Positions 34,023 to 43,886 are shown, numbered from the stretch's first letter. The stretch is 64,000 nucleotides of DNA from Scytonema millei VB511283 (GCF_000817735.3 NZ_JTJC03000001.1:381710-445709); one strand, 5' to 3'. Made by a program: numbers and translations. The notes: generated from the sequence alone by a model not told the origin.

Positions 34023-34147
34023 AGAAGTGAGTAGTGAGTAGTGAGTAGTGAGTAGGGTGTGGCTGGTGGCTAGTGGCTGGTGGCTGGAATCTACCCTAAG
34101 TTCTCCCTGTCCCCCTTGTCTTCCTTGTCCCCTTGTCTCCCTTGTCC
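34023..34147. repeat. Tandem GTGAGTA repeats and related runs
   Basis: GAAGTGAGTAGTGAGTAGTG, GGCTGGTGGCTAGTGGCTGG and CTTGTCCCCTTGTCTCCC runs between the TPR gene start and the HlyD stop. No gene. Confidence 0.75.
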
Positions 34148-35671
34148 TCAGTTTTGACTTTTGACTTCTGACTTTTGATTTTTGACTTCTAGGCGATCGC
34201 CTGGATTTATTCCTCTGGGAGAAAGTACGACCTGCTCCCCAGGCTCTAAACCTGAGAGGATCTCTCGTTGATTATCGAAGATTCTGCCCATCTTGACTGG
34301 TTTGACAACTGCTTGTCCTGCCTCGGCAATCATTACCATGCCTTCGCCACCAGATAAATGAATAACTGCACTTTCTGGAATTGCTAAATTCGCTTTGTCT
34401 TTATTAAACTGGACGTATCCCTGCAAGCCTGCTGCCATTTGCAGATCGTCAACGGCAATCCAGACGGAGTATGTATAACGGCGATCGATCCCACCTTTAG
34501 GACGCTTGCCCCCACTAGTTAAAATAGTTGGGTTGAGTCGAATCACTTTCCCTTGGAAGGTACGACCAGGATAAGACATTAAACGTACTGTTGCCAGATC
34601 TCCCACTTTAATCGCGTTGATTTGTGCTTGATCGATATAAGCCCTAATCGCAAAATCTTTAGATATACTGACTAATGGACGGCTAGCACGTACCCCTGCT
34701 AATTCACCGCGATCGATATTGACCCAACTAACTAAACCATCCATCGGTGCGTAAAGCACTGTATTGTGTAAATTTTTCAGAGCATTTTGTAATGCAATTT
34801 TGTCATTTTGCAGTTTCAGACGCGCATTGCCCAGCTCGTTATCAATCTCTTGTTGCGTATGTGCTAGTTCTTGCTGAGCGCCAAGCAAGTTTTGTTGCAA
34901 AGTTGTATAAAAGTCTTGGCTACCGTAGAGCTGAATTTGAGCGTTAATCGTTTGCCGTTTTGTAGAATCCAGGTCTTTCTTTCTCGCTAAATAACTATCT
35001 TGAATATCGTAGAGCTGAAATTTAGAAATAGCTCCTTCTTGGACTAATGAATTCATTTGTTGCAGTTTCTTTTGGGCGATCGCCAGCCGATGCTGACCGT
35101 CAACGACTTGGTCTTTGAGTTCTTTCTCAACTAAGGAATTCATATCTTGCACTTTAGTTGAGGCGATCGCTAATCGATGTTTGGCAAGTTCAACATCGGT
35201 TTTTAGCTTGGCTAATTTTACGGGCGCTGACTTTTGTAAGTTCAGCAAAGCCATTTCAGAAATAGCGGCATTGTTACGGGCAGCATCAACAGCATTTTTG
35301 TAAGGTTCTTGCTGGAACTGAACCAATGGCTGTCCTTTTTGTACTGACTGCCCTTCCTCAATGTAAACCTGTTCTACTGGTCCCGATACCTGCGGGCGCA
35401 GGTCGATCTTATGCAATGCTACCGACTCCCCAGGTGCAGCTACGTTATCCTCTAAAGTTTTTGGCGCTACAGGTATAGTTTTAACCGCGATCGCTTTACC
35501 CGTTAATCGTTGCAGTGCTGGATAACCAATGCTAGAAGCGTAGATTTTCGACTCTGGATTTTTGGTTGCTGGTACGAGTACGGCGATCGCTAGAACTGCC
35601 ATAATTCCCAATGGCGCTGCTACTAGCGTCGTCAACACAGCACGAGACAAGAATGGATGAGAACGAATCAT
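34148..35671 (-). CDS. HlyD-family periplasmic adaptor / membrane-fusion protein
   Basis: The 507 residues start with one transmembrane helix (about 12-32). LRPQVSGPVEQVYIEEGQSV and KGQPLVQFQQEPYKNAVDAA are the lipoyl half, followed by a long coiled-coil hairpin (120-310), then LYAPMDGLVSWVNIDRGELAG and a beta-barrel (LRVKVGDLATVRLMSYPGR-like). Such adaptors bridge an inner-membrane pump and an outer-membrane channel. No ABC or RND pump gene is adjacent. The last residues (VKNQKSEVKSQN) are encoded by a TTTTGACTTC tandem repeat at 34151-34190, so the natural C-terminus was probably replaced. The start overlaps the upstream GT4 stop by ATGA. Confidence 0.87.
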   Translation of the reverse strand: MIRSHPFLSRAVLTTLVAAPLGIMAVLAIAVLVPATKNPESKIYASSIGYPALQRLTGKAIAVKTIPVAPKTLEDNVAAPGESVALHKIDLRPQVSGPVEQVYIEEGQSVQKGQPLVQFQQEPYKNAVDAARNNAAISEMALLNLQKSAPVKLAKLKTDVELAKHRLAIASTKVQDMNSLVEKELKDQVVDGQHRLAIAQKKLQQMNSLVQEGAISKFQLYDIQDSYLARKKDLDSTKRQTINAQIQLYGSQDFYTTLQQNLLGAQQELAHTQQEIDNELGNARLKLQNDKIALQNALKNLHNTVLYAPMDGLVSWVNIDRGELAGVRASRPLVSISKDFAIRAYIDQAQINAIKVGDLATVRLMSYPGRTFQGKVIRLNPTILTSGGKRPKGGIDRRYTYSVWIAVDDLQMAAGLQGYVQFNKDKANLAIPESAVIHLSGGEGMVMIAEAGQAVVKPVKMGRIFDNQREILSGLEPGEQVVLSPRGINPGDRLEVKNQKSEVKSQN

Positions 35672-36882
35672 AATTTTACTGTTTGAGAGAGCGTCGGCGC
35701 GGTATGATCCAAGGCGGAGCTAAAGACCTCTTGCCACAGAGGAACGATCCGCGACCAGCCAAACCGGACTTGAACATCTTGTAAGCCTTGCCGTCCTAAC
35801 TGTTGAGCCAGATTTGGGTCAGCTAGCACTTTCAAGATTGCTGCTGCCAATGCGTCAGGGTCTTTTTCTGGTACTAATAGACCAGTGACTCCAGAACGGA
35901 TAACATCGCCAATACCACCCACTGCACTAGCAATTACAGGCTTTTCGTGGGCTAAGGCTTCTATCATCACGATTCCTAAACCTTCGGTATCGCCTTTGCT
36001 GTCTACAATGGCAGGCAGCACAAAGATATCGCAGGAAGCATATGCATCTGCCAATTCTTCTTTACTGACAAATCCGAGGAAGTCTACCACTTTATCTAAA
36101 CCCAACGCATGACACTGAGATTTGATCTCTGTTTCTAGGATTCCCTTACCAACCACCCTTAAGCACACGGGCTGTTGTTTTAAAATCAGTGTCAAAGCTT
36201 CCAACAGATATCGCAATCCTTTACGTTCGTCCAGTCTGCCGACAAAAAGTAATTGAGGAATTGCCCCTGCTGGGCGTTGTTTGGGTGGTTTTGCTTCAAT
36301 TGTTAAACCGTAAGGAATTACGGTGACTGCACCAGCATAAATTTTGCGTACCAATCCTAGCGTGAAAGAAGAATTGGCAGTGACGCTTTTGGCATGAGGC
36401 GTAAGCCAATGCAGAATTGAGGAGACAAAGCGGAATTTGTTTGCCAGTAGAAGTTCAGCTCCGTGAAAACTGAATACCATTGGAATGCCCAAAATCTTAC
36501 TAGCGGGAAATGCCATCAATCCGTGCGGAAAAGCCCAGTGAACGTGAAGTAGGGCGGGTTTTTCTTTGCAACATACTAGAAATAACTGAATCGTCCCTAG
36601 AAGGATGTAAAGAGCCGCAGCGAGTAAATAAAGCGGCTGCTTTTGCAACTTAGTCGGCGCTCCATCGCGGACGAGATTTTCAAACCGTTTGATACAGTAA
36701 CGAAAGCGATAAACTTTCACGCCATCTAGCATGTAGCTTTTACTACCTTCATAGGCTGGGGCAAAAACTGAGAATGTGGTTTCCGCAGATTGACAGCGTA
36801 AAATTGCTTCTCGCACAAAGGCTCCGTGATTGCCTTCTGCATTTTGAGGATATACCGAACTGATAACGAGAATGTGATTCAT
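35668..36882 (-). CDS. GT4 family glycosyltransferase
   Basis: A 404-residue protein with GT-B fold signs: the N-terminal NHGAFVREAILRCQ, HVHWAFPHGLMAFPASKI and VFSFHGAEL. The C-terminal half has LLFVGRLDERKGLRYLLEAL and the EX7E region DSKGDTEGLGIVMIEALAHE, which binds the nucleotide sugar. It probably builds an exopolysaccharide or lipid-linked glycan. Donor and acceptor are unknown. It lies 82 bases downstream of the GT2 gene across a long hairpin and overlaps the HlyD gene. Confidence 0.9.
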   Translation of the reverse strand: MNHILVISSVYPQNAEGNHGAFVREAILRCQSAETTFSVFAPAYEGSKSYMLDGVKVYRFRYCIKRFENLVRDGAPTKLQKQPLYLLAAALYILLGTIQLFLVCCKEKPALLHVHWAFPHGLMAFPASKILGIPMVFSFHGAELLLANKFRFVSSILHWLTPHAKSVTANSSFTLGLVRKIYAGAVTVIPYGLTIEAKPPKQRPAGAIPQLLFVGRLDERKGLRYLLEALTLILKQQPVCLRVVGKGILETEIKSQCHALGLDKVVDFLGFVSKEELADAYASCDIFVLPAIVDSKGDTEGLGIVMIEALAHEKPVIASAVGGIGDVIRSGVTGLLVPEKDPDALAAAILKVLADPNLAQQLGRQGLQDVQVRFGWSRIVPLWQEVFSSALDHTAPTLSQTVKL

Positions 36883-36913
36883 GAGCAGGGATAAGGGGTG
36901 GGTTTTGCTGACG

Positions 36914-36961
36914 GTTGATAGTTGACGGTTGACGGTTAACTGTCAACCGTCAACTATCAAC
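36914..36961. repeat. Perfect 20-bp inverted repeat within the operon
   Basis: Left arm at 36914-36933 and right arm at 36942-36961 are perfect reverse complements around an 8-base loop. They are built from GTTGACGGTTGA-type repeats and sit between the GT2 and GT4 genes. In RNA this would be a very stable hairpin, possibly an attenuator or mRNA-stability element. Confidence 0.8.
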
Positions 36962-36964
36962 TAA

Positions 36965-37789
36965 TTAAGAATTACTCGCTACACGATCGCGGCTGACTTG
37001 CATATCAAATGCTTCTTTACCCGCACGAAACCCAACGTCAACTGCTTTGAACATGGCGGGAATGTATTGGAATGGTAAGAGCAAGCGATTTTCTACATGG
37101 AACCACCACCAAGTGCGGGAAAAGTTCATAGCAGATGTCACTAACCGCCCGCGCCCAAATTTGCTCTGACCAGAAAAGCGTGGATGCCAAGGAGTAGCAA
37201 CCTCTGTAATGTTATATCCCCAACCTGCCAAGATTGCCAAAAGGTAGCGGTGGGTAACAACATCAAACGGAACTTTGGTGAGAATGTCACGGCGCACGAG
37301 TTTGATCCAATTCATGTCATGAATTTTCAAACCAAAGGACATCCGACAGGCAAGATTAGCAAATTTAGAAGCCATGACTTTACCGTCGCCGCGTTGCTGC
37401 CGCCATCCGGCAACGCCATCAACTCCTGGTACGCAAGCTTCTAATAATAAAGGTAAGTCAGTTTGAAAATCGGACTCTAGATCGGCTTGTCCCCAGAATA
37501 TCCATTCTGTATCAACGTGGGTGATCGCAGTTTTCCATACTCCGGTAACACCCCGCTTTTGGGGATGCCGGATCGTTTTTAAATAAGCATATTGGCAACA
37601 TAACTGTGTCAGAATTTGCGGAGTGCAGTCTGTGCTGCCGTCATCAATTAAAAGTACTGGTAGAGTAAAGCCTAGATTTTGAAAAGTGCGATCGAGTGTA
37701 TGAAAAAGTTTTTCCAAATTACCTTCTTCATTCAAGCAAGGAATTACGATCGTGACTGAGTGACTCAAGGATGGAGGTGCGAGTAACAT
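36965..37789 (-). CDS. GT2 family glycosyltransferase
   Basis: The 274 residues have SVTIVIPCLNEEGNLEKLFHTL, the first Asp motif VLLIDDGSTDCTPQIL, and WIFWGQADLESDFQTDLPLL as the likely DxD-equivalent region. No transmembrane helix is clear, unlike polyprenyl-phosphate mannosyltransferases with tails. It could make the lipid-linked sugar donor for the downstream GT39 enzyme (inference from gene order). It is the first gene of the leftward operon, with a 756-bp divergent promoter region upstream. Confidence 0.88.
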   Translation of the reverse strand: MLLAPPSLSHSVTIVIPCLNEEGNLEKLFHTLDRTFQNLGFTLPVLLIDDGSTDCTPQILTQLCCQYAYLKTIRHPQKRGVTGVWKTAITHVDTEWIFWGQADLESDFQTDLPLLLEACVPGVDGVAGWRQQRGDGKVMASKFANLACRMSFGLKIHDMNWIKLVRRDILTKVPFDVVTHRYLLAILAGWGYNITEVATPWHPRFSGQSKFGRGRLVTSAMNFSRTWWWFHVENRLLLPFQYIPAMFKAVDVGFRAGKEAFDMQVSRDRVASNS

Positions 37790-38545
37790 GCGGCGGCGAG
37801 GAATGTAAAAGTTTTGTTAAAAATCATCATGGCTTCGTAATGTATTGATTTAGTTCGGTAGAATTACTTGAATCTTTGTGTTTTTTGTTAAAGAATTTGT
37901 GAAGAGAAAGATTAGTTTGAAAAAACCTTAAAAAATAGTAAAAATTCTCTAGCGATCGCCATCAAATTTATGCCAATTTATGTACTTCCACTAAGAACGA
38001 GGTTGATTTTGAAGCACAAGTTTTTGACAAAAAAATTTACTTTTAGATAGAAGCCGTAATTCAACACATTTATTTCTCGATCGCAGTGTAAACACATAAG
38101 TGTAGTCTGCATACATCTCGGTAGAGATCGCGACTTCTTTTTTGTCAAGCGTGTAAATTGCACGATTCTATCGTCATTTCAGAAAAACGATCGGTAATTG
38201 TACTGAATTTTTGGTACAAATTAAACTCATCTATGCAGAATTCAGTCGCGCTCGAAGTATCTGTGTTGTCAACAAATTCCGTGTTTGTCTTCAGGTAGTT
38301 TACAACCATCTCGGGCAAGATAAATCTGTAGTAAATTTGACCTCTACCTCAAGACTGAAATTTGGCACTACTAAAAAGGAGATTTCGAGAAAATTTTATT
38401 TTGCTGCGGCTTCTCAGCTCAAATTTTGCCACGGTCTTGCTGAGAAAACCCCAGCTATGAGTTTTGTCTAACTGTGTAATTTGTCTAACGGTGTGAGACT
38501 AACCACTGTCGGGTTAGTTATTGAAGATCTGAACTTTGTGGAAAT
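37790..38545. promoter_or_regulatory. Long divergent intergenic region between the glycan operon and the surface-protein operon
   Basis: 756 bases, AT-rich, with no gene that I believe. It must hold promoters for the leftward GT2 operon and the rightward DUF11 operon. An open frame of 86 codons at 38211-38471 has no recognisable family and no good ribosome site. The final 100 bases carry a GTAATTTGTCTAACGGTGTG run and repeated TGTCTAACTGTGT/TGTCTAACGGTGT elements (38465-38495). Confidence 0.5.
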
Positions 38546-41251
38546 ATGAACACTCAAACCAAACGGCTTTATCGCCAACTGCTCGTAGCTACCTTGTTAA
38601 TGGGTGGCACTTTTAATATGACTGTACCTGTTCTGGCACAGTCTGTGCCGACTGCACCACTCACGGGTGCGGGGACGGAGATCAAAAACAAAGCGACTGC
38701 TACATATGAAGACCCTAGTAATCCTGGTACAATCAATGCAACTTCTAACGAAGTCATCATCACGGTAGCAGAGGTTGCAGGTATTGCCGTTACTGGAGCG
38801 ACACCTGTTGACAGGAACGGTAGCAGTGTTTCCAATGGAGATATTTTAGACTTCGACTTCACGATTACTAACGTCGGTAACGATACCACTGCTATCTACA
38901 TTCCAGGTAAGACAATCCTGAATACAGGAGGTCGTATTGTCGGTGGTCAAATTGGTAGCACCGCTGGAGCCAATAGCGTTTATATCGTCAGAATTAACGG
39001 AAACACGCTGACAACTCCAGTTGCCGTTCCTGATGCTGGCGTTCAATCAGATAATGCTACATTTATCGCTGCCATCCAAGGCGCGGGTTATGCTGCTTTT
39101 GATGGCTCGATTGATGTCAACCAAGAGATAGTAGTACGAGTTCCTGTCACAGTGACAGAAACCGTGGCGACTAATCCAATTAGCGTGCAATTCGGTAATA
39201 CCGCTGACCCTGGAACTCAGAATCGCCAGAACATTCCATATGTAGTGGATGCTACTACGGATGATGACGTTCGTACTGCTGATATTACATCCGAACCAGC
39301 TCCTAGAAATTTAGGTCCTGCGAATGGAGAACGAGAAGCAGCAGCATTCCAATCGATTCCTTTAGGAACGCAGGTCACTACCCGCGCTCTAGCAACCGTA
39401 CTCAAGACTCGCTCTTTATATACTCCAAATACTTCAGTACTCGATGACGACCAGATTCGTTATCGCTTAGACCTGCGCGTTGAAGGTTCTTACCCTAATA
39501 ATGCCTCTATTGCTGTCGGTAATTTGGAAGGAACCGCTCTAGCTAACTCCATTGCGGGTGCAGGCGCTCCTACTGGAAATGTCATCCTCGTTTCCGATGT
39601 TATTCCTGCAAATACAGTCTTTGATGAAACATTCACACCAACAGCGCCTTCAGGCGGTTGGGTTGTAGTGTACAGCGAAACCGATCCGACTGCGCCTAAT
39701 GCTACCGCTCTCAATGCTCAATGGTCTACAACTCCGCGTACCGCAGCTAACGCAGGCTTAGTGAAGCGAATTGGGATTGTTCGTACTGGATCGATGACTG
39801 CTGGATCTTCTACACTTACCGATACAAATGGCTTCCAGTTCCAGGTGAAGACAGCTACTGGCTTCGCTGGTGGTCAAATCCTGAATATTGCTCAATCCTT
39901 CGGTCATACCCAAGGAGATAGCGATCTTAACCGGATTATCTATGATGAATCCGGCGACCAATTCCCCAATAACTTTGAGGGTACTACGACTCCTTACGCT
40001 GACGGTGCAGGTGGCTTCGATCCTACTAATGATGATGGTATAGCTCTTGCTACTTACGGCAGTGACCCCAGCAGCCAAACTACAAACAACACTCAGAGTA
40101 ACCAGGGTACGGGTGCTGATGGTGAGGTTAACCTATTTTCTATTGACCCACCTGGAAGCATTTTGACTGGACCGAGAGGAGTTCCAGGGGCAACAGGTCC
40201 AGGAGGCTCTACCCAGACTGACTACGTGAACCAGGCAATTTCGCCGCCAGTGGGTAAAAATCCTGCCGATACACTTACTGATGCCGAGACTGGCGATCTG
40301 GTCTTCAACAGCACAGTAAGAAACCCCAACTCGCTTGGACTTAACAACGTAGTTCTGAAGCCAATTCCCGCCGCACAAGCAGATTACGTAGCAGATAGCA
40401 CGGCTGATAACCAGCAAGACCCCAATACTGGTTACGGTACAAACACAACCTTACCAGATGGTACGACCGTCAAGATCGAGTCTGGTGGACAAACAGCCAT
40501 ATATGAATGGGATAGCGGAACTAATACCTTTACCCTTCAGGCTGGTTCTTCTGTAGTCAAACTCACTACGCTCAACGGTCAAGTCAGCCTTGACTACACG
40601 GTGACAGTGAATCTTGGTGATGGTGCTGCTCAAAACGCTGCCTACCCAGTGGCGATCGTGGCGTTTGTCGATGAAGGTGGTAACAATGAATTTGACCGGA
40701 GTTCATCTGCTTCCACAGCTGAAAGTATCTTCAACATGAAGATTGTCAGAACGTACACGGGCTTCGTGAAGCTGACAAAAGAAGCGCGGATTTTGGATGA
40801 TGCTGGTAATCAGATTACTGTAGATGCAAATAACAATCCGATTACCGATCCAGAAGGATTTACGACGAATCCAGCAAGACCCCAACCAGGTTGGAAGATC
40901 GAGTATCGGATTTCTTACGAAAACATCTCAACTCCTGCTTCTACTGGTGGTAGCGGTAGCGTCCAATTGAGTGCTAGCAACTTCAGGATCTTTGAAGATG
41001 GTACTGGCGATACAACAAATCCCAGAAATGGTACCTGGGCTGCAACTACATCCCACGTTCTGACGAAGGCAGTTGCGACACAAGGAACTGTCAGCTTCTA
41101 CAATACTACGATCGATACAGCCAATCCTGGTTCTGGCGTACCTGAAGCCGAGATCAATAGCGGCTATGTCAACTTTATTGGTAGTTTAGCTCCGAATGGT
41201 ACGGCAGGAACACCACAAGGTAATTTCAAGTTCCAGCGGCTAGTGAAATAG
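38546..41251 (+). CDS. Exported DUF11-type surface protein
   Basis: The 901-residue product has a signal peptide (LLVATLLMGGTFNMTVPVLAQS). The body is rich in Thr, Asn, Gly and Ala and shows DUF11-like beta-sandwich motifs: NKATATYEDPSNPGTINATSNEV at the start, ILDFDFTITNVGNDTTAIYIPG, IRYRLDLRVEGSYPNN, and WKIEYRISYENISTPAS near the end. There is no membrane anchor or sorting motif at the C-terminus. Such proteins are cell-surface or matrix proteins. It opens a five-gene rightward cluster with an outer-membrane barrel and is likely cotranscribed at least in part. Confidence 0.82.
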   Translation: MNTQTKRLYRQLLVATLLMGGTFNMTVPVLAQSVPTAPLTGAGTEIKNKATATYEDPSNPGTINATSNEVIITVAEVAGIAVTGATPVDRNGSSVSNGDILDFDFTITNVGNDTTAIYIPGKTILNTGGRIVGGQIGSTAGANSVYIVRINGNTLTTPVAVPDAGVQSDNATFIAAIQGAGYAAFDGSIDVNQEIVVRVPVTVTETVATNPISVQFGNTADPGTQNRQNIPYVVDATTDDDVRTADITSEPAPRNLGPANGEREAAAFQSIPLGTQVTTRALATVLKTRSLYTPNTSVLDDDQIRYRLDLRVEGSYPNNASIAVGNLEGTALANSIAGAGAPTGNVILVSDVIPANTVFDETFTPTAPSGGWVVVYSETDPTAPNATALNAQWSTTPRTAANAGLVKRIGIVRTGSMTAGSSTLTDTNGFQFQVKTATGFAGGQILNIAQSFGHTQGDSDLNRIIYDESGDQFPNNFEGTTTPYADGAGGFDPTNDDGIALATYGSDPSSQTTNNTQSNQGTGADGEVNLFSIDPPGSILTGPRGVPGATGPGGSTQTDYVNQAISPPVGKNPADTLTDAETGDLVFNSTVRNPNSLGLNNVVLKPIPAAQADYVADSTADNQQDPNTGYGTNTTLPDGTTVKIESGGQTAIYEWDSGTNTFTLQAGSSVVKLTTLNGQVSLDYTVTVNLGDGAAQNAAYPVAIVAFVDEGGNNEFDRSSSASTAESIFNMKIVRTYTGFVKLTKEARILDDAGNQITVDANNNPITDPEGFTTNPARPQPGWKIEYRISYENISTPASTGGSGSVQLSASNFRIFEDGTGDTTNPRNGTWAATTSHVLTKAVATQGTVSFYNTTIDTANPGSGVPEAEINSGYVNFIGSLAPNGTAGTPQGNFKFQRLVK

Positions 41252-41465
41252 CTGAGGCGAATAGAATTCGCGGCTACACAGTCAAAGTCCGCGCAGACGG
41301 ACTCAAGAAATTCAATGCTTTTGAATCCGTGCTTGTCTGGTTTTGCCTGTGTAGTTTCGCGAATTGTAGCCTCACGTGTTTTGCAATATTCCGATCTCTC
41401 TGTTAGAGCCGTGCCTTGAATGGGCAAATTAATTGATGGATTTGAATCATCAGGAGACTCTCACA

Positions 41466-42023
41466 ATGAAACATTTGTCAATGTTTGGCTTAGCTATTGC
41501 CGTATTATTGTCTGCACCTTTAGGCGATCGCATCGTTAGCGCCCAACAACAGCCAAAAGCAACAGTTCAAAACATTCAATCTCAACGCCCTGTACAGTTA
41601 AATCTGATGGCAGAAAAGAAAGTCATGCAGAAAGATGCTCAGGGCAAGCCAAAAGTGTCTTGGCAAGCAATGCGGGGAAAAGTTACAGTTTTTCCAGGGG
41701 ACGTGATTCGCTATACCGTGCGTGGTGCTAACAGTGGCGATCGCCCAGTCAAAAATCTCGTATTAACTCAACCGATTCCCAAACAGACGACGTATATTTT
41801 GAATTCTGTCACTGTCAATCATCCTGGGGTTGCGGTTACTTATAGCATCGATAATGGCAAAAGCTTCGTAGCAAAACCCATTGTAAAAGTCAAGTTGGCT
41901 GATGGTAAGGTTAAAACTGAGGCAGCACCAGCAGAACTCTACACTCACATTCGCTGGAAATTTGCCCAAGCGGTTGATTCTACCAAAATGCTTGGTGCGG
42001 CTTATCAAGTCAAGGTGAAATAA
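41466..42023 (+). CDS. Small exported DUF11-like protein
   Basis: 185 residues from the ATG at 41466. The signal peptide is LSMFGLAIAVLLSAPLGDRIVSA. One DUF11-like domain follows: VTVFPGDVIRYTVRGANSGDRPVKNLVLTQPIPKQTTYI, ending in ELYTHIRWKFAQAVDSTKM. Lys-rich compared with its neighbours. It may be a subunit or periplasmic partner of the large surface proteins beside it (inference). Confidence 0.8.
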   Translation: MKHLSMFGLAIAVLLSAPLGDRIVSAQQQPKATVQNIQSQRPVQLNLMAEKKVMQKDAQGKPKVSWQAMRGKVTVFPGDVIRYTVRGANSGDRPVKNLVLTQPIPKQTTYILNSVTVNHPGVAVTYSIDNGKSFVAKPIVKVKLADGKVKTEAAPAELYTHIRWKFAQAVDSTKMLGAAYQVKVK

Positions 42024-42047
42024 ATTCGGAATTCGGAATTCGGAATT
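42024..42047. repeat. AATTCGGA tandem repeats
   Basis: Three AATTCGG(A) units immediately after the small DUF11 gene. Confidence 0.7.
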
Positions 42048-42061
42048 TTTACACGAGCATC

Positions 42062-42225
42062 GATCCCCCTAAATCCCCCTTCACAAGGGGGGACTGTGAA
42101 AGAGCGATCCCCCTAAATCCCCCTTCACAAGGGGGACTGTGAAAGAGCGATCCCCCTAAATCCCCCTTCACAAGGGGGACTGTGAAAGATTGAACCCCCC
42201 TTTTTAAGGGGGGCAGGGGGGATCT
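42062..42225. repeat. Three tandem 43-44-bp GATCCCCCTAAATCCCCC repeats plus inverted partner
   Basis: Units start at 42062, 42106 and 42149, nearly identical (44, 43 and about 42 bases). Each contains CCCCCTTCACAAGGGGG, able to form a hairpin. An inverted element (CCCCCCTT with AAGGGGGG at 42195-42213) and GGGGGGATCT follow. The whole resembles a multiplied non-autonomous palindromic repeat. It lies between two genes of the surface cluster. Confidence 0.8.
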
Positions 42226-42362
42226 AAAACTCTACTAGGTTAAAACAATACTGCTCAAATTGCTTCTGAAATAAAAGCGATCGCCATTACACGATTGACC
42301 TAGTTCAACATTAGCTTGTCCTGCGATCGCGGGCAAACAAAACAATAATTCTCCGAACGCAA
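42226..42362. other. Remainder of the spacer before the SdrB-like gene
   Basis: 137 bases with two HIP1-related octamers. With the repeats this is a 339-bp gap in the cluster, so the next gene may have its own promoter. Confidence 0.45.
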
Positions 42363-43886
42363 ATGCAACCTCCGAACCGATTTTTTAATTATTGGTTGCG
42401 ACCAATAGCAACAGCTCTTTTAGCTGGGGCTTTCTTAGAAACTTTACTAACTGGTCTTATTCAAGCAGGGGTAGCAGTTCAAATTACTAATCAAGCAACT
42501 TATAGCTATGAGTTTGTTAACGATAAATCGGATAATACACAATCAATTCAAACTATAACTAATCAAATTTCTACCTCAATTGGAGGATTGATCGATCCTT
42601 TAGGAAGAATAACAGGTTGCGCAGGTGAAACTTTGCCTGACTATACAGGATTTAGTATTGGTTTATACGAACCAAATCCTCAAGATTCAACTGGCACAGA
42701 AATTGCCGAACCTGCGGCTTTAACTCGTACAGAATCCCCAGATATTTCTGGTAATAATATCGCTAAGGGATTAGAGCCAAATACAGAAAATAGCAATCCT
42801 TTTTTCCTCACTAATGGCAAAGAAGGAACTTATAATTTCCTCCTCGACCCTCAGCGGGGTCAGTTGGATCGCGGTAAAACTTATATCTTATTAATCCGTC
42901 CCCCCAGTAAATCAATTTATGACGAGCGCCGCATCAAGCTAGTCATTGGATCGCGGGACGATAAAGTTGTTGCTTATACCGCTATCTCTTTGGATGGCAA
43001 ACCAATTAGTGCTACTGACAATCGCACGTCTATTAATGGAACGATTGATATTGAAAATGCCGAACGGATCGGATTAGTCTTAGCCGTTTTGGATTTGAAT
43101 ACAAGCGTCTGTCAGGCGCAAGAAGTACAAGTTGTCAAAACAGGCGATCGCGCTACAGCCGAGCCTGGAGATACAGTTATCTATCGTCTCTCAGTCAAAA
43201 ATCTCAGCAGCAGCCCGCTGAAAAATGTTGTCGTCACCGATACCTTACCTCTAGGTTTTACCTTTATACCTAAATCCGTGCGGGCAGAGTTGGGCAAATC
43301 TCCAGTGGCGATCGCATCAAGTCACGATGGCAGAACGATCTCTTTACGTGCAGAGGGAATAGAACTACCAAGTAACGCTACCAACGAGCAAGTCCTGAGT
43401 ATAGCTTATGCCGCAGTCCTCACGACTGATGCAGTTCGCGGTACGGGTGAAAACTTGGCAAACGTAGCCGGACAGCGCATTGATAACAACCAAACAGTAA
43501 AAGATGGTCCCGCCGTTCACAGATTACGGATTAACCCAGGCATTTTGTCAGATTGCGGCACGCTGATCGGGCGAGTATTTGTAGATAAAAACTTTGATGG
43601 CGAACAGCAACCAGGAGAACCAGGAGTTCCCAATGCGGTGATTTTCATGGATGACGGCAACCGTATTACTACCGATCTTCAAGGACTATTTTCTGTTGCC
43701 AATGTCATTTCTGGTTATCGCACGGGAGTTTTAGATTTCAGTAGCGTCCCTGGCTACACCTTAGCTCCCAACCGCCGTTTTATCGAACGCAACAGTCAAT
43801 CCCGCTTAGTGCATTTAGAACCGGGTGGCATGGCACGGATGAATTTTGCTGTGACTCCACTCGAAAAGGAGGCAAAGCCTAAATGA
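42363..43886 (+). CDS. Exported protein with DUF11 and SdrB-like (prealbumin-type) domains
   Basis: The protein has 507 residues. An N-terminal hydrophobic segment (IATALLAGAFLETLLTGLIQAGVAV) acts as signal or anchor. A beta-rich domain with CAGETLPDYTGFSIGLYEP (85-240) follows, then one DUF11 domain (TAEPGDTVIYRLSVKNLSSSPLKNVVVTDTLPLG, about 272-375). The last is an SdrB/Cna-B-like domain (GRVFVDKNFDGEQQPGEPGVPNAVIFMDDGN..TDLQGLFSVANV, about 402-470). The architecture fits an OM-associated surface protein. Its stop overlaps the start of the barrel gene (ATGA), so the two are translated together. Confidence 0.83.
   Translation: MQPPNRFFNYWLRPIATALLAGAFLETLLTGLIQAGVAVQITNQATYSYEFVNDKSDNTQSIQTITNQISTSIGGLIDPLGRITGCAGETLPDYTGFSIGLYEPNPQDSTGTEIAEPAALTRTESPDISGNNIAKGLEPNTENSNPFFLTNGKEGTYNFLLDPQRGQLDRGKTYILLIRPPSKSIYDERRIKLVIGSRDDKVVAYTAISLDGKPISATDNRTSINGTIDIENAERIGLVLAVLDLNTSVCQAQEVQVVKTGDRATAEPGDTVIYRLSVKNLSSSPLKNVVVTDTLPLGFTFIPKSVRAELGKSPVAIASSHDGRTISLRAEGIELPSNATNEQVLSIAYAAVLTTDAVRGTGENLANVAGQRIDNNQTVKDGPAVHRLRINPGILSDCGTLIGRVFVDKNFDGEQQPGEPGVPNAVIFMDDGNRITTDLQGLFSVANVISGYRTGVLDFSSVPGYTLAPNRRFIERNSQSRLVHLEPGGMARMNFAVTPLEKEAKPK

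Noticed and set aside
38211-38471. 86-codon ORF before the first DUF11 gene
   Set aside because: No recognisable family, no good ribosome site; more likely part of the promoter/leader region.
42062-42225. Possible CRISPR array
   Set aside because: The three units are contiguous copies of one palindromic element without unique spacers, and no cas gene is present.
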